DNA of 64,000 nucleotides from assembly GCF_036588685.1 (NCBI RefSeq), contig NC_086379.1, positions 74,369,727-74,433,726 of the forward strand. Reading direction: 5' to 3'. Below the pieces are notes generated by a model. It saw nothing but the letters and a program-made list of their open reading frames with translations, ran no database searches and was not told where the DNA came from. The stretch comes from Mytilus trossulus. Lineage: Eukaryota; Mollusca; Bivalvia; Mytilida; Mytilidae. Of this stretch, positions 25,955-39,410 are shown piece after piece. How positions within the stretch are numbered: position 1 is the first letter of the stretch; every line of letters starts with the position of its first letter. The position numbers were made by a program, and so were the translations under genes.

Positions 25955-26700
25955 CTCAAAAAAAGAGCTTTCGGTGGCCATATGTTACCTTTCCACGTCA
26001 GTTTTCATCTAGCGGCGTACTACAGTACATGATATATAAGGCATGAAGATGTTATTGTTACAGATCAGCTAAATTATCTATAGTAAAGGATCCTACAAAT
26101 ATATATATCAATCCTACAGATATATATATCAATTTGCAGGAATTGACCGAAAAGCAACAAGAGTGGACACACTTATATTTCTCGCCTGTTCTAATATTCT
26201 CATTTTAATTTATGTTGATAATACAAAAAAGATTTTTTTCTTCAAGCATTACTTTAAATTAACATGTAAGTGATAAATGTAATGCATTAAAGTCGAACTA
26301 AACCCTTTCACACAGACATGTAGGCTTTACAATCATTCCTAACATCGAATTCCGTTAGCATATTGCTAAAATTTTCTCAGAAACAAACCTCATAGAAAAA
26401 AATGAACCATGAAATGATGTCAAGGTAAAATGACACATGCCGGACAGATTGGTACACCCTACAATTATTAAATACGCCATACATAGTTTGACTATCCTAA
26501 AGTATCTGAAAAACAGACCAATTCAAAGAAATCCAACATTGGCATATGAACCATGAACGTAAGGTAAAAGTTCGACGAAACAAAAATATTAATTTTAAAT
26601 TACCCATTTAGGTTGCAAAATCCCGGCAATTTTCCCAGGAGTAACGAGAGTTATTGCCTGTTTTATATATACTAACAGCATTACATTTTTATCCTATTAA

Positions 26701-26728
26701 GTAGCTGTCTGCCTAAGAATCATGCAAA
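26701..26728 (+). repeat. Left 28-bp terminal inverted repeat of the nested element
   Basis: Perfect inverted match to 40990-41017, preceded by TTAA at 26697-26700. Past 28 bp the two ends diverge, although 'gtggca' recurs on both a little further in. Confidence 0.88.
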
Positions 26729-27166
26729 ATCAAAAATTAGTGGCAGACCCATTATTACATATTTCACTGAAATTGGCTGTAATATCAAGAAAAAGATGTA
26801 ATAATATCATTAAACTTAATAATTCCTACTGATATGGGTCGATTTGGTTTTTATCAGATCATTCAGTTCATGGATTTTGAAGAAATGCACTGTTGTTTCC
26901 TTTATAAATTTTACATTTTTAAATTGAAATAAAATCTTTTATCGGTTACATTCATTAAAAATCTTTATTAAATCTGAAAGATAATTGTTTTACTATCCAA
27001 TTTTGAAAAGAAAATGATTTGGAAATAAATAAATTAATTTGCTAAAATTTAAAGAAATTTGTATTGTAATCAGTGTATTGGTTGCTAATGGAAGCTTCAA
27101 ATTATCTCCCCTTTCGTGACTCTCCAGTGTAGAAATACAATTACCCTACAGTTGTATAGTAACAAT

Positions 27167-30100
27167 ATGGCTGAGGAAGTAGACATCTCAGAGCAGACTA
27201 CACATTTATGCAGCCTTTCTCACTTTTCTAAGACTCCATGTTCACATGTTTCAACCTCAGAAAATGCTTCAAAGTTAATTTATTTGAAAGAATGTAAGAA
27301 GTCAGTATCAAATCACTTACGTTCATTGAACATTTCATACGATGAGAACATTTTGACAGAAGGTCTTCTTATATGTTTACGTGTTGGTATATTTCGTTTA
27401 ATGCCACATTTCACTGTTTGCCCTTATCATCGGTCATCTTTGGGGTTGAATTGGAAGAGGAAAACATCATGTGTATTTCCTGGCCATACTGGAAAGAGTA
27501 AAGGGGATAGACCGATATCATACAGGACCAGCTACGCTCTGATTTCACAGGGAGGAACATTCTTGCCAATAGGATCAGGTAGGTTATTTCAGAGTTTTGA
27601 AATAATTATATTCTCATAAATGGTTGTATCTTTTTTGTCATTGATGCCCAAATAATGGAGTTACCATTTGATTTGTAAAAAAGGGGGGGGGGGGGTAGGA
27701 TGAAATTAAAAATAAGCAGGACAAGAGTTTTGGTAAAGAAAACACTTAAACAGGATTAGCAACTGGGTCACAAAAACCAGGATATAAAGAATATCACACT
27801 TGGAGAAAATAAATAAAATTAATTCCTGCAAAAAAAAAAATCAGTTTGTAAGCCAATTTTATTGACAGTGTATCCCAAGATCTTATAATTTCCACAATTA
27901 TGTTCTAATTGCTGGAAATTAAATTGCCATATTCAAAGTAAATGGAAGAAGAGATATAACACAATATAGAAACCATATATAGTACTTTGTGCATTTACAT
28001 GAAAACTCAGAACATTTACATTAAAAAATGTCCTACTATTTACTTGCTCACTTGTTGGTACATGTATAGTCTATGAATGGGTAGCTTACTCAAAATGATC
28101 TACATTTTGTAGCTACAATGTTTAGCAGGTTATTCAACCGTTATATCTAATCGAGTTTGATCTTTTAAAAAAAAAATATGCCATGAATGTCATGAATGTT
28201 ATTAGCTTTTCAGCATGTTTAGTATACATAATACATTTGAAAATAAGAAGATGTGGAATGATTGCCAATTAACTAATGATGGGACAATTAACTCTCAATA
28301 AAAAAAATTAATGTTTGCAAGTATAGGTAATTAACTTACATGGCATTCAACAAAGAACATTTGCTTACTTCACATAGAAAGTTTTAATTGTTTAAAGGGT
28401 CAATGCAAGATTTGTGTAAAACAATCCAAACAAAAACAAAACATGCTGATTTTGTCATTCTTTTACTGTAGCAAAAATCAGGACCCTGTAATTCAGCTGG
28501 TGTCTTTGGTTGCTGTTGATTTTCATTTTTTTAATGGCCATTCATTTAGTTGTCTCTTTTCCTATAGTTTCTTACTCATTTTGGTTAAAAAGGTTGGACA
28601 AACTATTCATTGATATGCTTGTGGGTGTTTCATACAATGTATATTCCTAAAAGTTAATAAGGATTCAATTGAAAATAAATGTGTTATATTTTTATTTATA
28701 TTGTTATATTTTATTTCAGCTATCTGTAAAGTCTGCAAAACAAAAACATGTAACATCCTAGAATTATTTCCTGATATGGTAAGAATAAACTTACTTCAAG
28801 TAATTTTTTATCACATGTCACTCAACTGTATACAAAATAACATGTATGATTAAAGGCTTCCTTTATAATAAATGTAATACAGGATAGTTTTTATATTATT
28901 TATATATAGTCAAACAGTCAGTGTCTCCTTAAAAACTTATGGAATGTGGATACTGACAATGTATGACTTAGGAGGAACATAAAAAAATAGTCAATATTTA
29001 TAATATGTACATGTATAATTATGCATTAAGCATACCAATCCAAACCTGACAGAGAAATATTTCATGCTACGTTCATTTCCTAAATTGATAATTCAGAACT
29101 ATCTATTTTTTGTTGTTGTAATTATATTTTTTTTTTCAATTGTTAGATATGCATAATGATAATCCTTACATGTTTTATATAAACAAAAACAGATGTGGTA
29201 TAATTGTCAATGAGACAACTCTCCATACAAGACCTAAATTAGTAAATATAAGCAATTATAGGTTACAGTACAGCCTTCAATATGGAGCCTTGATTCACAT
29301 CACAGGTATATTTTTAAAAGTAAACACACTACCAGTTTGTTATTTATTATTTTCCTAAATGATTTTTGAGTACAACATGTATATATTTATCTTTATTTTA
29401 GATGGACATTATTCCTGGTGATGAGAATTCAGGAGAAATAAAAATAAATGATCAGGTATGGATATTTATTTAGTTTATAAAAAAGTATTTCTATTGCAAT
29501 TATTGTACATGTGTATCAATGATTTTGATTGGATGACAGGTTAACTCAATTTGGGTCAGTAAAACGACAGATTGACGTCCGCAAAGTTTCAAATATAATA
29601 CAGTTATCTCTTAAATGTGGTATGGGTGCCAATAAGACATGGCTCTATCCAAGACGCAATGTAAATTAAGAAGGAAGAAGATTCACTTTTCAATAATATA
29701 GCATTTTTAAAAGCATAATTTAACCTTTCTCAGTAAACAGCAATAATTTAACATGATCTATGCAAAAGAAATTGACCACCAAGACAGCACATTTTTTGGA
29801 GATGTCTAGACACACTGAAATACAAAATACACAACTGAAAAATGGTTTGAACAAAATTTCACTGGAGACTCAATCATCTTCTTTTTGTAAAACATCCCCC
29901 AATTTATATTTTGAGAGGTAAAAATCCCATTTTGGTGGTCAAGCAATCACTTTTAAAACTACTTGTATTCTGTATACCAAACTAAACTTTAGTTTCAATT
30001 TTAGGATACATATATATATTTTATTCATTTATCTTTTAGATGGACATTTATCCTTGTGATATGGATTCTGATGGTCATTATTTAGAGCATAAGGTATGGA

Positions 30101-33100
30101 TTTTTGTGTGATGTTTTTGCTATATATTTGTAATGTGCCATTTAGTATTATTGATGATTTAACAGGAAAACCTCTTAAAAAATATCATAATCACTTCCAT
30201 TCAATTATAAATAAAATGTGTTATGAGTGCCATTGAGACAGCTCTCAAGCTCAGACATAACTTTACATTACTACAGAGTCTTCAACATGGAATAAAAGCA
30301 CAAATCCCATAGCCAGTGATCAAAGATCTTCACAGGACGACTGTCAGTTAAAAGATTTACATAGTTTTTTACATACAGAATTCATACCAATTATGATTTA
30401 AATTTAAAAAATGGGTATAAACATGGTTTTTATTTAGGATGTACTGGATGAAAAAAAAATTACACAAATGTATTTGCAAAAAGATAAATAATATGATGAA
30501 ATGGTGATCCAATTCATATTATCTTTTCTATTCTATTCATCATCTCAGTAATTCTGTTTTTAATTACTCTGTATTTTACTGTTCAAACTTCTTTGTTTTT
30601 ATTAGTTTTCAGTAGTTGAACAGAACCAGACAAGATATAAGGGCATGCAGTCAGAAGATATGACAGCTAAGGAAGAAAATGACATGGTATGAACATTAAC
30701 ACATATTCATAAATAAGAAAAAAATAACTGCTTTTTAAAAATAAATCAACTATAAAAGTTCAATGTCATAGAATTTAACTACCGGTTATATTGCTTTTAT
30801 AATACCACTCCATTTATACTGGTTAAATTCTTATAAATGATAAAACTTATTTGTGTCAATAAATGAACTTGTGTTTTTATACGTCCATCAATTTCAATTT
30901 TGACAGGAGGAATTATGGTATTCAAGTGTCAGCCGTCCGTCCTTCCGTCTGTCCATTGTAAACATTTTGCACTGTAACTAGAGAACAATTTACCCAAATT
31001 TCTTCAAACTGAGCATAGTTGAGTCTTATGATAGTCAAACGATCTGTATACCTGAAAATGAGACCGTCAGTCTGTCCCATGAAATTTTGTCACATTTTTT
31101 TTAGATCCTGTTTTTTTCAAATTTGGTATCCATGTTCATATATATATTAGAGCTATCTATACCAGGTGCTATGTTTTCAGATTCATCACTAAACAAATTC
31201 CTGTTTACCCTGTTCCTTTTTTGGAATGAGGATGAGCAAGATATAATTAAAACATATCTTGTATTCTTCTTGCATGTATTGCACACATGTATGTTTGTAA
31301 TTAGAACCTGAAATAAATTCCTCTTTTCAGATAAGTGAAGATGAAGCATCTATATGGATTTCACAGTCTGATTCAGAAAATTATACGGTATTTTTTTTAA
31401 AGAATTACACAATAGAAAAAAAGGATATACACTGTATATATAGATTCATTATACAAAATTAAAACAGCCACATATAAGTTATAACATATATTGATATATC
31501 CTCATAAACATTTCCTTGTATGAAGTATTTTAAGCCTTTTTATACCTTGATAGTTCAGCTTTACTAACTCAATTTCAGTAAGTTGTTTAGACCCCCCATC
31601 TTTAAAAAAAAGAAGGAAAATATATATGCCCTACCAAGAATCTAGATAAAAAAATGTAGTAAACACACAGTCAATATGGACCCACAATCAAAGTTTTGGG
31701 GGTATATAGGAATCACCCTGTCAGTCTATATAAAAAAGAAGATGTGGTATGATTGCCAATGAGACAACTCTCCATAAGAGACCAACATGACACAGAAATT
31801 AACAACTATAGGTCACCATAGGGACTTCAACAATGAGCAAAGCCCATACCGCATAGTCAGCTATAACAGACTCCTAAATGACAATTTAAAACAATTCAAA
31901 CGAGGACACTAACGTCCTTATTTATATAAAAAAATTAACAAATTAATAACAAATATTTAACACATAAACAAACGACAACCACTGAATTACAGGCTTTTGA
32001 CTTGGGACAGGCTCATACATATATCTTGTAAGTGCAACTCCTCCCAAACAAATTGACAGATACTAATGAATTTTTACACAGTTGCAGTCAAAACCTGAGG
32101 ATATACATGAAGAAGAAAAAAACCTGGTTCAAAATATTTAAAGGGAGATAATTGAACTTACTTAGTTTGATATTGCAATATGTGGTAACAGGTCTTGTAA
32201 GCGCAACTTCTTCTTAAAGCCTTGATGGATACTGATGAAACTTGACACACTTGCAGTACATAATCTGAGAATGTGCATGAAAGACAAAAATCCTGGTCCA
32301 AAATATTTTAAGGGAGATAATTGAACTAATTTAGTTTATTGGAAGTGGGGGTATCCTTTAGTGAGTTAACTCACAGTTCTATGCAACTCTTGGAATGTCA
32401 GATACAATCCACTCTCGTTTCATTTTATTTATATCCCTCAAACAGAAAATGAGTTATGACGACCCCAACAATCTATAATTTCACATTAAAATTTTAACCA
32501 CCCCAACAGAAAAAAAATCTTTGGCGTTCCATGCCATTGCCAATGATTCAAGACAGATGATTTAAAAAAAAGCAATCTGAGTTATATGTATTTAAAAAAA
32601 TGAAATCTATTGCAATTCCTATTTTTTAAAGGTTTCTCTGCCATCATCTCAGATATCATCATGGAGTGCAGAAAATGACATACAAAGAAACACATTAGAG
32701 GAAATAAACAGTGCACTGAACATTATTGGTGGGGGGAAAATCAGTCCAATTACATACCAAATAAGGAAGGATGTTAACGAACTCAAACCAAGAACAGTGC
32801 GCAGCCTGAAGAGAAAAGCATCTGCTACGGTTCATGAAGCTCTTGACTGTCTTGCACCATTTCAAGCAAAAAAAGTTTGGCAACTCATATATATGGACAT
32901 GGTAAATATACTGCCCTTGAAACAAACTATTTTTGAGATTAATGTAATATATTTTATACTTGGCCTATGTAAAAAGTATTTGCAATTTGAGTAAACAGTC
33001 ACAAGTCATAGAATATAGAATCTAACCCCCTAACATTATTTGTCAATGATGAAATAAATTAGTCTTAGCAAACAATTTTGATTTAAATGTCTTCCCAAAG

Positions 33101-36100
33101 GTCATTATAAAACATCTGCTCTGAAACCATTTGAAACTTCTGGCAATTATTTGCTATCACATGTGTTTGACCCATTTATATACACATTTTGATTTGACAA
33201 CTGTTTGAGGAGTTATAGAATTTTCACATTTCTACTGGGTATTTCAAAATGCTGCATGCTTGGCAGAGAAGCAGCAAATACCAATTTCAAGTATTTGGTT
33301 TTACCAGGCTGAGAGTCGAACTCACAACCTACCGCACTCAAGCCGATTACGCTAACCATTACATCACTGAGGCAGATACCCTTATTTGAGATTATAATTT
33401 AAAAATATAACTTAAATGTTAATTTTTGAAATGTTATTTCAGTGTTCAACACCATCACCTAAAGTAGATGAGCTGGTTGTTCAACTCTTCAAAGAATCAA
33501 CTGACAAGTGTACCAAAAAGCAGTTTCTGTCAATGATCTCATTAAATTACACAAAGCAGCAGCTGAGAGACATATTTCCTGGCATTAGCATATATGAGAT
33601 TGACCAAGCCAGAATACATGCAAAGACTTGTGGAAAAGGTATTACACTCTTCATAATCAGTTCTGTATGTATCTCTTAGGATATTACACCCACTCTTTGA
33701 AATACCAAAGTTACAAAAATGACAAATTGAGGATTTGTTTGTAAATACTGAAACCATTTATTTATAATATTTTAAAAGTACATGTATCAATGTCATTTGC
33801 AGTGATTATGAAAGGACACTGTCAGTCTTTGCATCAAAAAAATGTAAGTGGTACTTTTCTCTTGGCCAGACACAATCAAAGCTTGTATTTTAAAGAGTCC
33901 TGTTTGCTTGATTTCAGATTTATTTTTACATTCATAGCTTTTCATTAGCATCCTTAGATTTGGTTAATTTTGTTCTTAAAAGCAAGTTCTACTGAGTAAT
34001 TGATTATACATACATGGCTCTTGAACTTACTTTTTACTAAAATGTATATTTGTTGTATCATTTGTGAGCATAACATCTATTTGATATATTTCAGGTGTTC
34101 CACCTCCAATTAAAGAAAAATGTGTTCGCCAAAAAATGAATAAAGATAAGCTTGATCATGCACTAGATTTCTTCCTGAATCCTTCATTTCATCAGGTAAA
34201 TATATTTTCATTATGTTGCCTGTGAGCATGTGGAAAGATCACCTTCTGTCGTCTTGCATCTGCTTCGTAGTACATGTATGTGTGGTCTTCACAAAATTTT
34301 CTCAACTAGGTCATGTAGGTGTCAGAAGCTTTATCTTATGTGCTATACTGTGAGAAGTGATTTTTTTGCGGCTGCTCATCGAACTCCTGCTTAAACTTGC
34401 TGTTTCTTAAGGACATACTTCTTCCATGGAAGCCCATCTAATCAATTTGTAAAATTTTATTTATTTTACTAACTAACTTTGAAACCATTTGTTTTTTTTG
34501 AATGGTCATGATCTGCTAAACTTCAAAATTTTAAAATGATAATATTGATAAGATGAATACCTGAAATAATTTGCATAATCAGTATTTCAGAATGTGATAG
34601 ATTATGAAACATGTGTCCTAAGTATTTGTCTGTAATGTATTTATTTTTCAGGTAACTTCAGTTGGCACTAAGCAGATGCATTTACGAAATGGAGAAGTCA
34701 TCACCATCCCACAGGTTGTAAGGACAGCATGTCACTCAACACTAGTGACAATTTACCAATCATTCTGCCAAGAAACAGATTTCTCACCTTTGTCCAGAGC
34801 CACTCTTTTCAAAATTTTGGCTGCATGTCCTGCATCAAAAAGAACTAATCTAAAAGGACTGGATAATGTTGCAGCAGATGGTGCTTTGGGATTTGAGACT
34901 CTATTATCAACTCTGTCAAGCATTGAAAGATATGTGTCAGATAATGACAAGCTAATACAAGTTAAGGAATGCAGAGAAAACCTGTTAGCAGCAAAGCTTT
35001 ACTTGAAAACAGATTTCAAGGCTCACATTAAGCAAAAGGATAGATGTGCTGATCACTGCATTAGTTTTGCCCTTTCTGATCCTATGGATCAGAAACATCA
35101 GCAGCTGTGCAGTGATCACATTCATGACACAAGCTGTGACCGGTGTGATTTATTTACCAACACTGTTCTGGAGGTCAAAAGCCAGATCCGTAATTTAGGA
35201 GGTATGATACACTGTTAGTAAAACAAATACTGAATTACAATGTCAAAAATATTATTTGTATGCCCCACCTATGATTGTAGAGGGGCATTAGGTTTACTGG
35301 TCTGTGGGTCTGTTCGTTTGTCTGTCTGTCCACTGTCAGGTTAAAGTTTTTAGTCAAGTTAGTTTTGATGAAGTTGAAGTCCAATTAAATTGAAACTCAG
35401 TGCACTTGTTCCCTATGATATGATCTTTCTAATTGTAATGCCAAATTATAGATTTGACACCAATTTCACGGTCCACTAGACATAGATAATGAGAGACCTG
35501 TGTCGGGTTAAAGTTTTTGGTCAAGGTAGTTTTTGATTAAGTTTTAGTCCAAACAACTTTAAACTTAGTACACATGTTCACTATGATATGATCTTTCTAA
35601 TTGTAATGCCAAATTATAGTTTCGACACCAATTTGACAGTTTTGGAGTGTTTGTTTGTCATCAGTAATTAATCTGTAACTCAGTGCATCAACAACAGTGT
35701 CAGTTTATATAGATTTTAATAAAATTATTGTAATAAGAAAGTAAACTAGACTGAAATGTTTTTTAACTATTGCAGATGAACTTCCACCAGATTTACTATC
35801 TGACATATATGGTGACATTGAATCAGCCTGTGAAAGAATAACAGATTGGAAAAGACACATTGTAAGAACCATCAACCAAGACAAAGGCCGCAGTGATCTT
35901 TTGAAGAGCCTTTCACCAGAACAAGCAGTCATTGTCATGGACTGGGCCATGAAATTCTTACCCATGTCTTTTAGGGAAAAACAAAGTGACTGGTTTGGAC
36001 AGAAAGGTGTCAACTGGCATGTCTCTGTTTGTATTTATAAGTCAGAGAATGAAGAGTTGAAGGTTTGTATTATTATTTTTTTTTATAAAAAAAAGTGTTT

Positions 36101-38777
36101 TGGGGTATATCTACCAACCCACTCCCCCACCAGCACCCTACACAAAAGAAAAACTTTTTTTTTTTTTAAATAAATGAAATAAAAGTAAATAAAAACTACT
36201 GTGGTCAGAGCTCACACAATTATACCCCTGATCCTTGCAAATTTCATGTTTTGGTATTGGGAACTCCAAAAATCAATTTGATCAAGTACAAAATAGGAGG
36301 TGCACACTGGCATAATATGATTGAGATTCTCAAAAAGTTTCATTACAAAGAAGGGGTAATGCAAATTGTACACAATTTGGTTTAAGATATGTATCTATAA
36401 AATAGGTCAAACACTGTACTCAATGCTTCTGTCAAAAGATATCTGGATGCAAAAGATAAAAAAAATCATAGGTCAATGAGATATTTACCAAAGATATATG
36501 GCAGGAAAAACGTTATTTCTCGATTTTTTTACCAGTTTCATTTCTAAATAACTATTGAAAAGATTTTGTAAGGTTATAAAAATGGCTTATAACTGAACAA
36601 GTAAAAGATTTATGATAAATTAGGGGTAAGCATTCAAAAATATTTATGACAGTCAAATGGATAAAACCTGAGGATTCCTAAAGTCTGACAAAAATTACAA
36701 AACATGACTAGCAAACATCTTTTAAAAATGTCTTTTCTATTTCAGCACAGAACTTTTGCACATTGTGTAGAAGCAACCAAACAGGACTGGTATACTGTGT
36801 CTGCACTTTTGGAGCATACTTTGCAGACCATCAAACGCCAGTTGCCAAATATCAAAACTGTCTTCTTACGCAGTGACAATGCTGGCTGTTACCATTGTGG
36901 TAACCTTTGGTTCTCCATTCCTTTTATTAGTGAAAGGACAGGTATGTTGTATGTAGGTTAAGAATTTACCATTGATAAGTATGTATCAAATGTTACCTGA
37001 TTTTCTTACTTGATTTTCTTATCTAAAAATACTTTATTGCACACAAACAATTTATGGATGGATAGGGGTAGAACATGATAATAAAAACTAAATATTAAGG
37101 ACTAGAGCATGATGATAAGATTGGAACATTGACCGTTACTTCGTACTGGTCTGACATACAGAGCTTGATTTTTATATGCATAAGGTAACCGTCTGATAGC
37201 AGATTGTTAAGAAACAATTGAAGTAATCTTTTGATGTATAGTTTTCTAAATAGTTTTTTTTTATGTAGGAGTTTATATAAAAAGATATGACTTCAGCGAA
37301 GCCCAAAGCGGAAAGTCATACTGTGATGCCAAAATTGCTCACATGCGAGGGAAAATCAGACTGCGTTTCAAATGGAAAAAATGTAGTTTGTGCTTCAGAT
37401 ATGAAGTCTGCAATAGATGACTATGGGGGAGTTTCTGGATGCCAAGCAGCTCATGTGGAAATCACAAATACTTTGGATGATCATAGAGCAACTGGTCTGA
37501 TTAAAGGAATCTCCAAAATATCCAATATAGAGTTTCAGGAAAATATGCAAATAACTATGTGGAAAGCATATGGTATTGGCCAAGGGAGAAATATATCTGT
37601 TCAGGGACAAATGAATAGTCAAGATGAAAGGTTGGTACAATTTACTAAACATAATAATATTTTGCATGGTATATGTTGTTTCAGCTGCCTAGCAAATATG
37701 CCTATCCTGACATTGATTTGGATAATAGATTATTTGTCTATGTGTTTTATAGCATGAAAACAATGGGTCCCCATTTTAAGTGAATTAGTAATTCAAAAGA
37801 ATGGATTTGGGTATTAAAATTCATGACACAAAATCAATTCATGGACCACTATCCACAATCTACCAAATGATGATAATGGTGTTGATGTAAGCAGTTACAT
37901 GTCACAGTACAACCTTAAACTATTGACAAAAATCATTCTGTTTAGATAGTTTGACATTATATATATGTGAAGTTTCATATAATAACAACTGTTAAAACAA
38001 AAACCAATATGATAAATAGCAATTAATGACTTGAGACCATATTGGTCATGTTTCTGTTCACACAATCATGTTTTATTAAAATACATACATGTATAATCAT
38101 GATTTATTTTTATAAAAAGATGAATTTGAATTTTATAAACTTTTTTCAGGTCATTGAAAGTGATAGCTGATTTTAAACCTCCAATGAAGGTGGAAGGATC
38201 CATAAAGCAGAGTTCTGCAGGTGATGGTTTCAGTTGTCAAGAAGGTTGTGTTCAGACCTTTACCTCATTTATGGATATGCATATGCATTGTCTGATTGGT
38301 GATCACAACTATGATCTACAACAAATGTCAACTTATGACAAGATTAAGCTCAGATGGTATGATGCTTGTATAAACTTGTCTGAAATATTGAATTTTAATC
38401 GAACTGATGCTTCTCAACCAAATATCTCACAAGATATAGCCAAAGAACAACAAGGTTGGGCCTTAAAAAAAGAAAGGAAGCATGTGAGATTTTCAGACAA
38501 AGTTAAATTATATCTAAAGTCAATATTTGAAGATGGTGAAAAGAGTGGGAACAAGATGAATGCTGGCACTGTAGCAAGAAATATGAGAGTTGCACTGGAG
38601 AATGGTACCAAAATGTTTTGCAACAGTGAATACTTAAATGCTAGTCAAATCACATCTTACTTTTCACGGTTAACTGCAGAGAAAAAAATGCCATCAAAGT
38701 CTTCAGAGGATATTGACAGTGCGGTAGCTCTTATCGAGAGGTTTGAAGCCATAGAAGAAATAACAGCTTTAATCTAA
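27167..38777 (+). CDS. Putative DDE transposase of the nested element, 14 exons, one frameshift
   Basis: Exons: 27167-27578, 28720-28778, 29402-29455, 30040-30093, 30606-30686, 31331-31387, 32632-32901, 33443-33638, 34095-34195, 34652-35201, 35776-36062, 36746-36941, 37269-37630, 38150-38777 (stop TAA). All junctions are GT-AG and in phase except one extra base near 37365 in exon 13. Without it the product is 1101 residues. The start is ATG in AACAATATGG. Parts: Cys/His cluster (VCPYH, CVFPGH, ICKVC, residues 85-145); acidic low-complexity exons 3-6; a helical middle with PLSRATLFKILAACPASKR and GLDNVAADGA; then D667 in VIVMDWAMKF, D751 in FLRSDNAGCYH and E783 in YDFSEAQSGK, fitting a DDE spacing of 83 and 31; a C2H2-like motif (FSCQEGC...H...H, about residue 920); and a conserved tail (VRFSDKVKLYLKSIF). 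I recognise this as an abundant uncharacterised family in molluscs and cnidarians. The transposase role is inferred from the acidic triad and the flanking TIRs. Confidence 0.8.
28245..30310 (+). repeat. Diverged fragments of the 'gatgtggt...gccaatgagaca' dispersed repeat in introns
   Basis: Fragments in introns of the nested gene: 28245-28330, 29192-29290 ('gatgtggtataattgtcaat'), 29600-29665 and 30212-30300. All are in + orientation and more diverged than the copies at 31728 and 42392. They are separate pieces, not one element. Confidence 0.55.
31728..32030 (+). repeat. Dispersed repeat family A, fairly complete copy
   Basis: Contains in order 'gatgtggtatgattgccaat', 'agagaccaacatgacacaga', 'gcaaagcccataccgcatag', 'aaacgacaaccactgaatta'. 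It is the longest + copy here. Related copies are at 19838, 42392, 43098, 47395-47965 (-), 48105 (-) and a short one at 44530 (-). No protein is encoded. Confidence 0.8.
32020..32335. repeat. Diverged tandem pair, about 170-bp unit, in intron 6
   Basis: 'cttgtaagtgcaactcctcc' (near 32024) and 'cttgtaagcgcaacttcttc' (near 32194) begin two copies. Each continues to 'aaaatattt(t)aaagggagataattgaact'. Noncoding. Confidence 0.7.
33297..33383 (-). mobile_element. tRNA-like SINE head, - strand
   Basis: On the - strand it reads an A-box-like 'ggttagcgtaatcgg' and a B-box-like 'gtgagttcgactctcag' with about tRNA spacing. No acceptor-stem pairing closes it. It is intronic in the nested gene. Best read as a SINE head or tRNA relic, different from the SINE family at 10158. 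Confidence 0.5.
35265..35690 (+). repeat. Dispersed repeat with internal duplication, intron 10
   Basis: Starts 'tgccccacctatgattgtag'. The stretch 'ggttaaagtttttagtcaag...tgatatgatctttctaattg' occurs twice (about 35339-35460 and 35503-35630). Related to the copy at 12775-13045. Confidence 0.75.
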
Positions 38778-38984
38778 CAATGATTTTTTTAATAGTACTG
38801 TGTAATTTGTGTTAGTTGTGTCATTTATACTGAACACACTTCTTTTTTTAGGTTAACCATTGTTTTTAACACATTGATTTTATAAGAACATAATTATAAA
38901 ATGATATAGCTAAATTCATTTTTGAATACAATACGTTGACAACAAATTTTGTCATTGTAAACCATATATTTATTTATACTGCAA

Positions 38985-39363
38985 GCCTTTTATTTGAGCA
39001 GTCAAAATGCATTGGCAGTATATTTTTGTGTGATATACTGTCACTGAAGGTATATCACCTTCTTTGTGACGCTGACAATGTGTTTCCATAGAGTTTTATT
39101 GATGAAGTCATTAAGTAATACAGGTTCACGGAATCTTGACGTCATCCGCTTCAAATTCAAAATATTGGTTTTTACCCAAAATATTTCTTTTGTAAGAAAT
39201 TTAAGAGTTGCAGTATATAGAGAATAACCATACATTGTCTTACGATATAAATTGTATTTTTACTCAGCTCGAAACAGGATAGAAATGCTCAGGAAAGCCT
39301 TGATTTCTTCCTGTTTCTAATCCTTGTACCAATAAATTTTATATTTTTAGACACGGTATGGTT

Positions 39364-39398
<35 letters not shown>

Positions 39399-39400
39399 CT
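38985..39400. repeat. Inverted-repeat-rich AT region after the nested gene
   Basis: Hairpin 'gtgatatac...gtatatcac' at 39029-39058. A second pair, 'tatagagaataaccatac' (39212-39230) with 'gtatggttattctata' (39356-39371), encloses an AATAAA (39331-39336) that could serve as poly(A) signal for the nested gene. It ends in a long AT run (39373-39410). Confidence 0.5.
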
Positions 39401-39410
39401 ATATATATAG

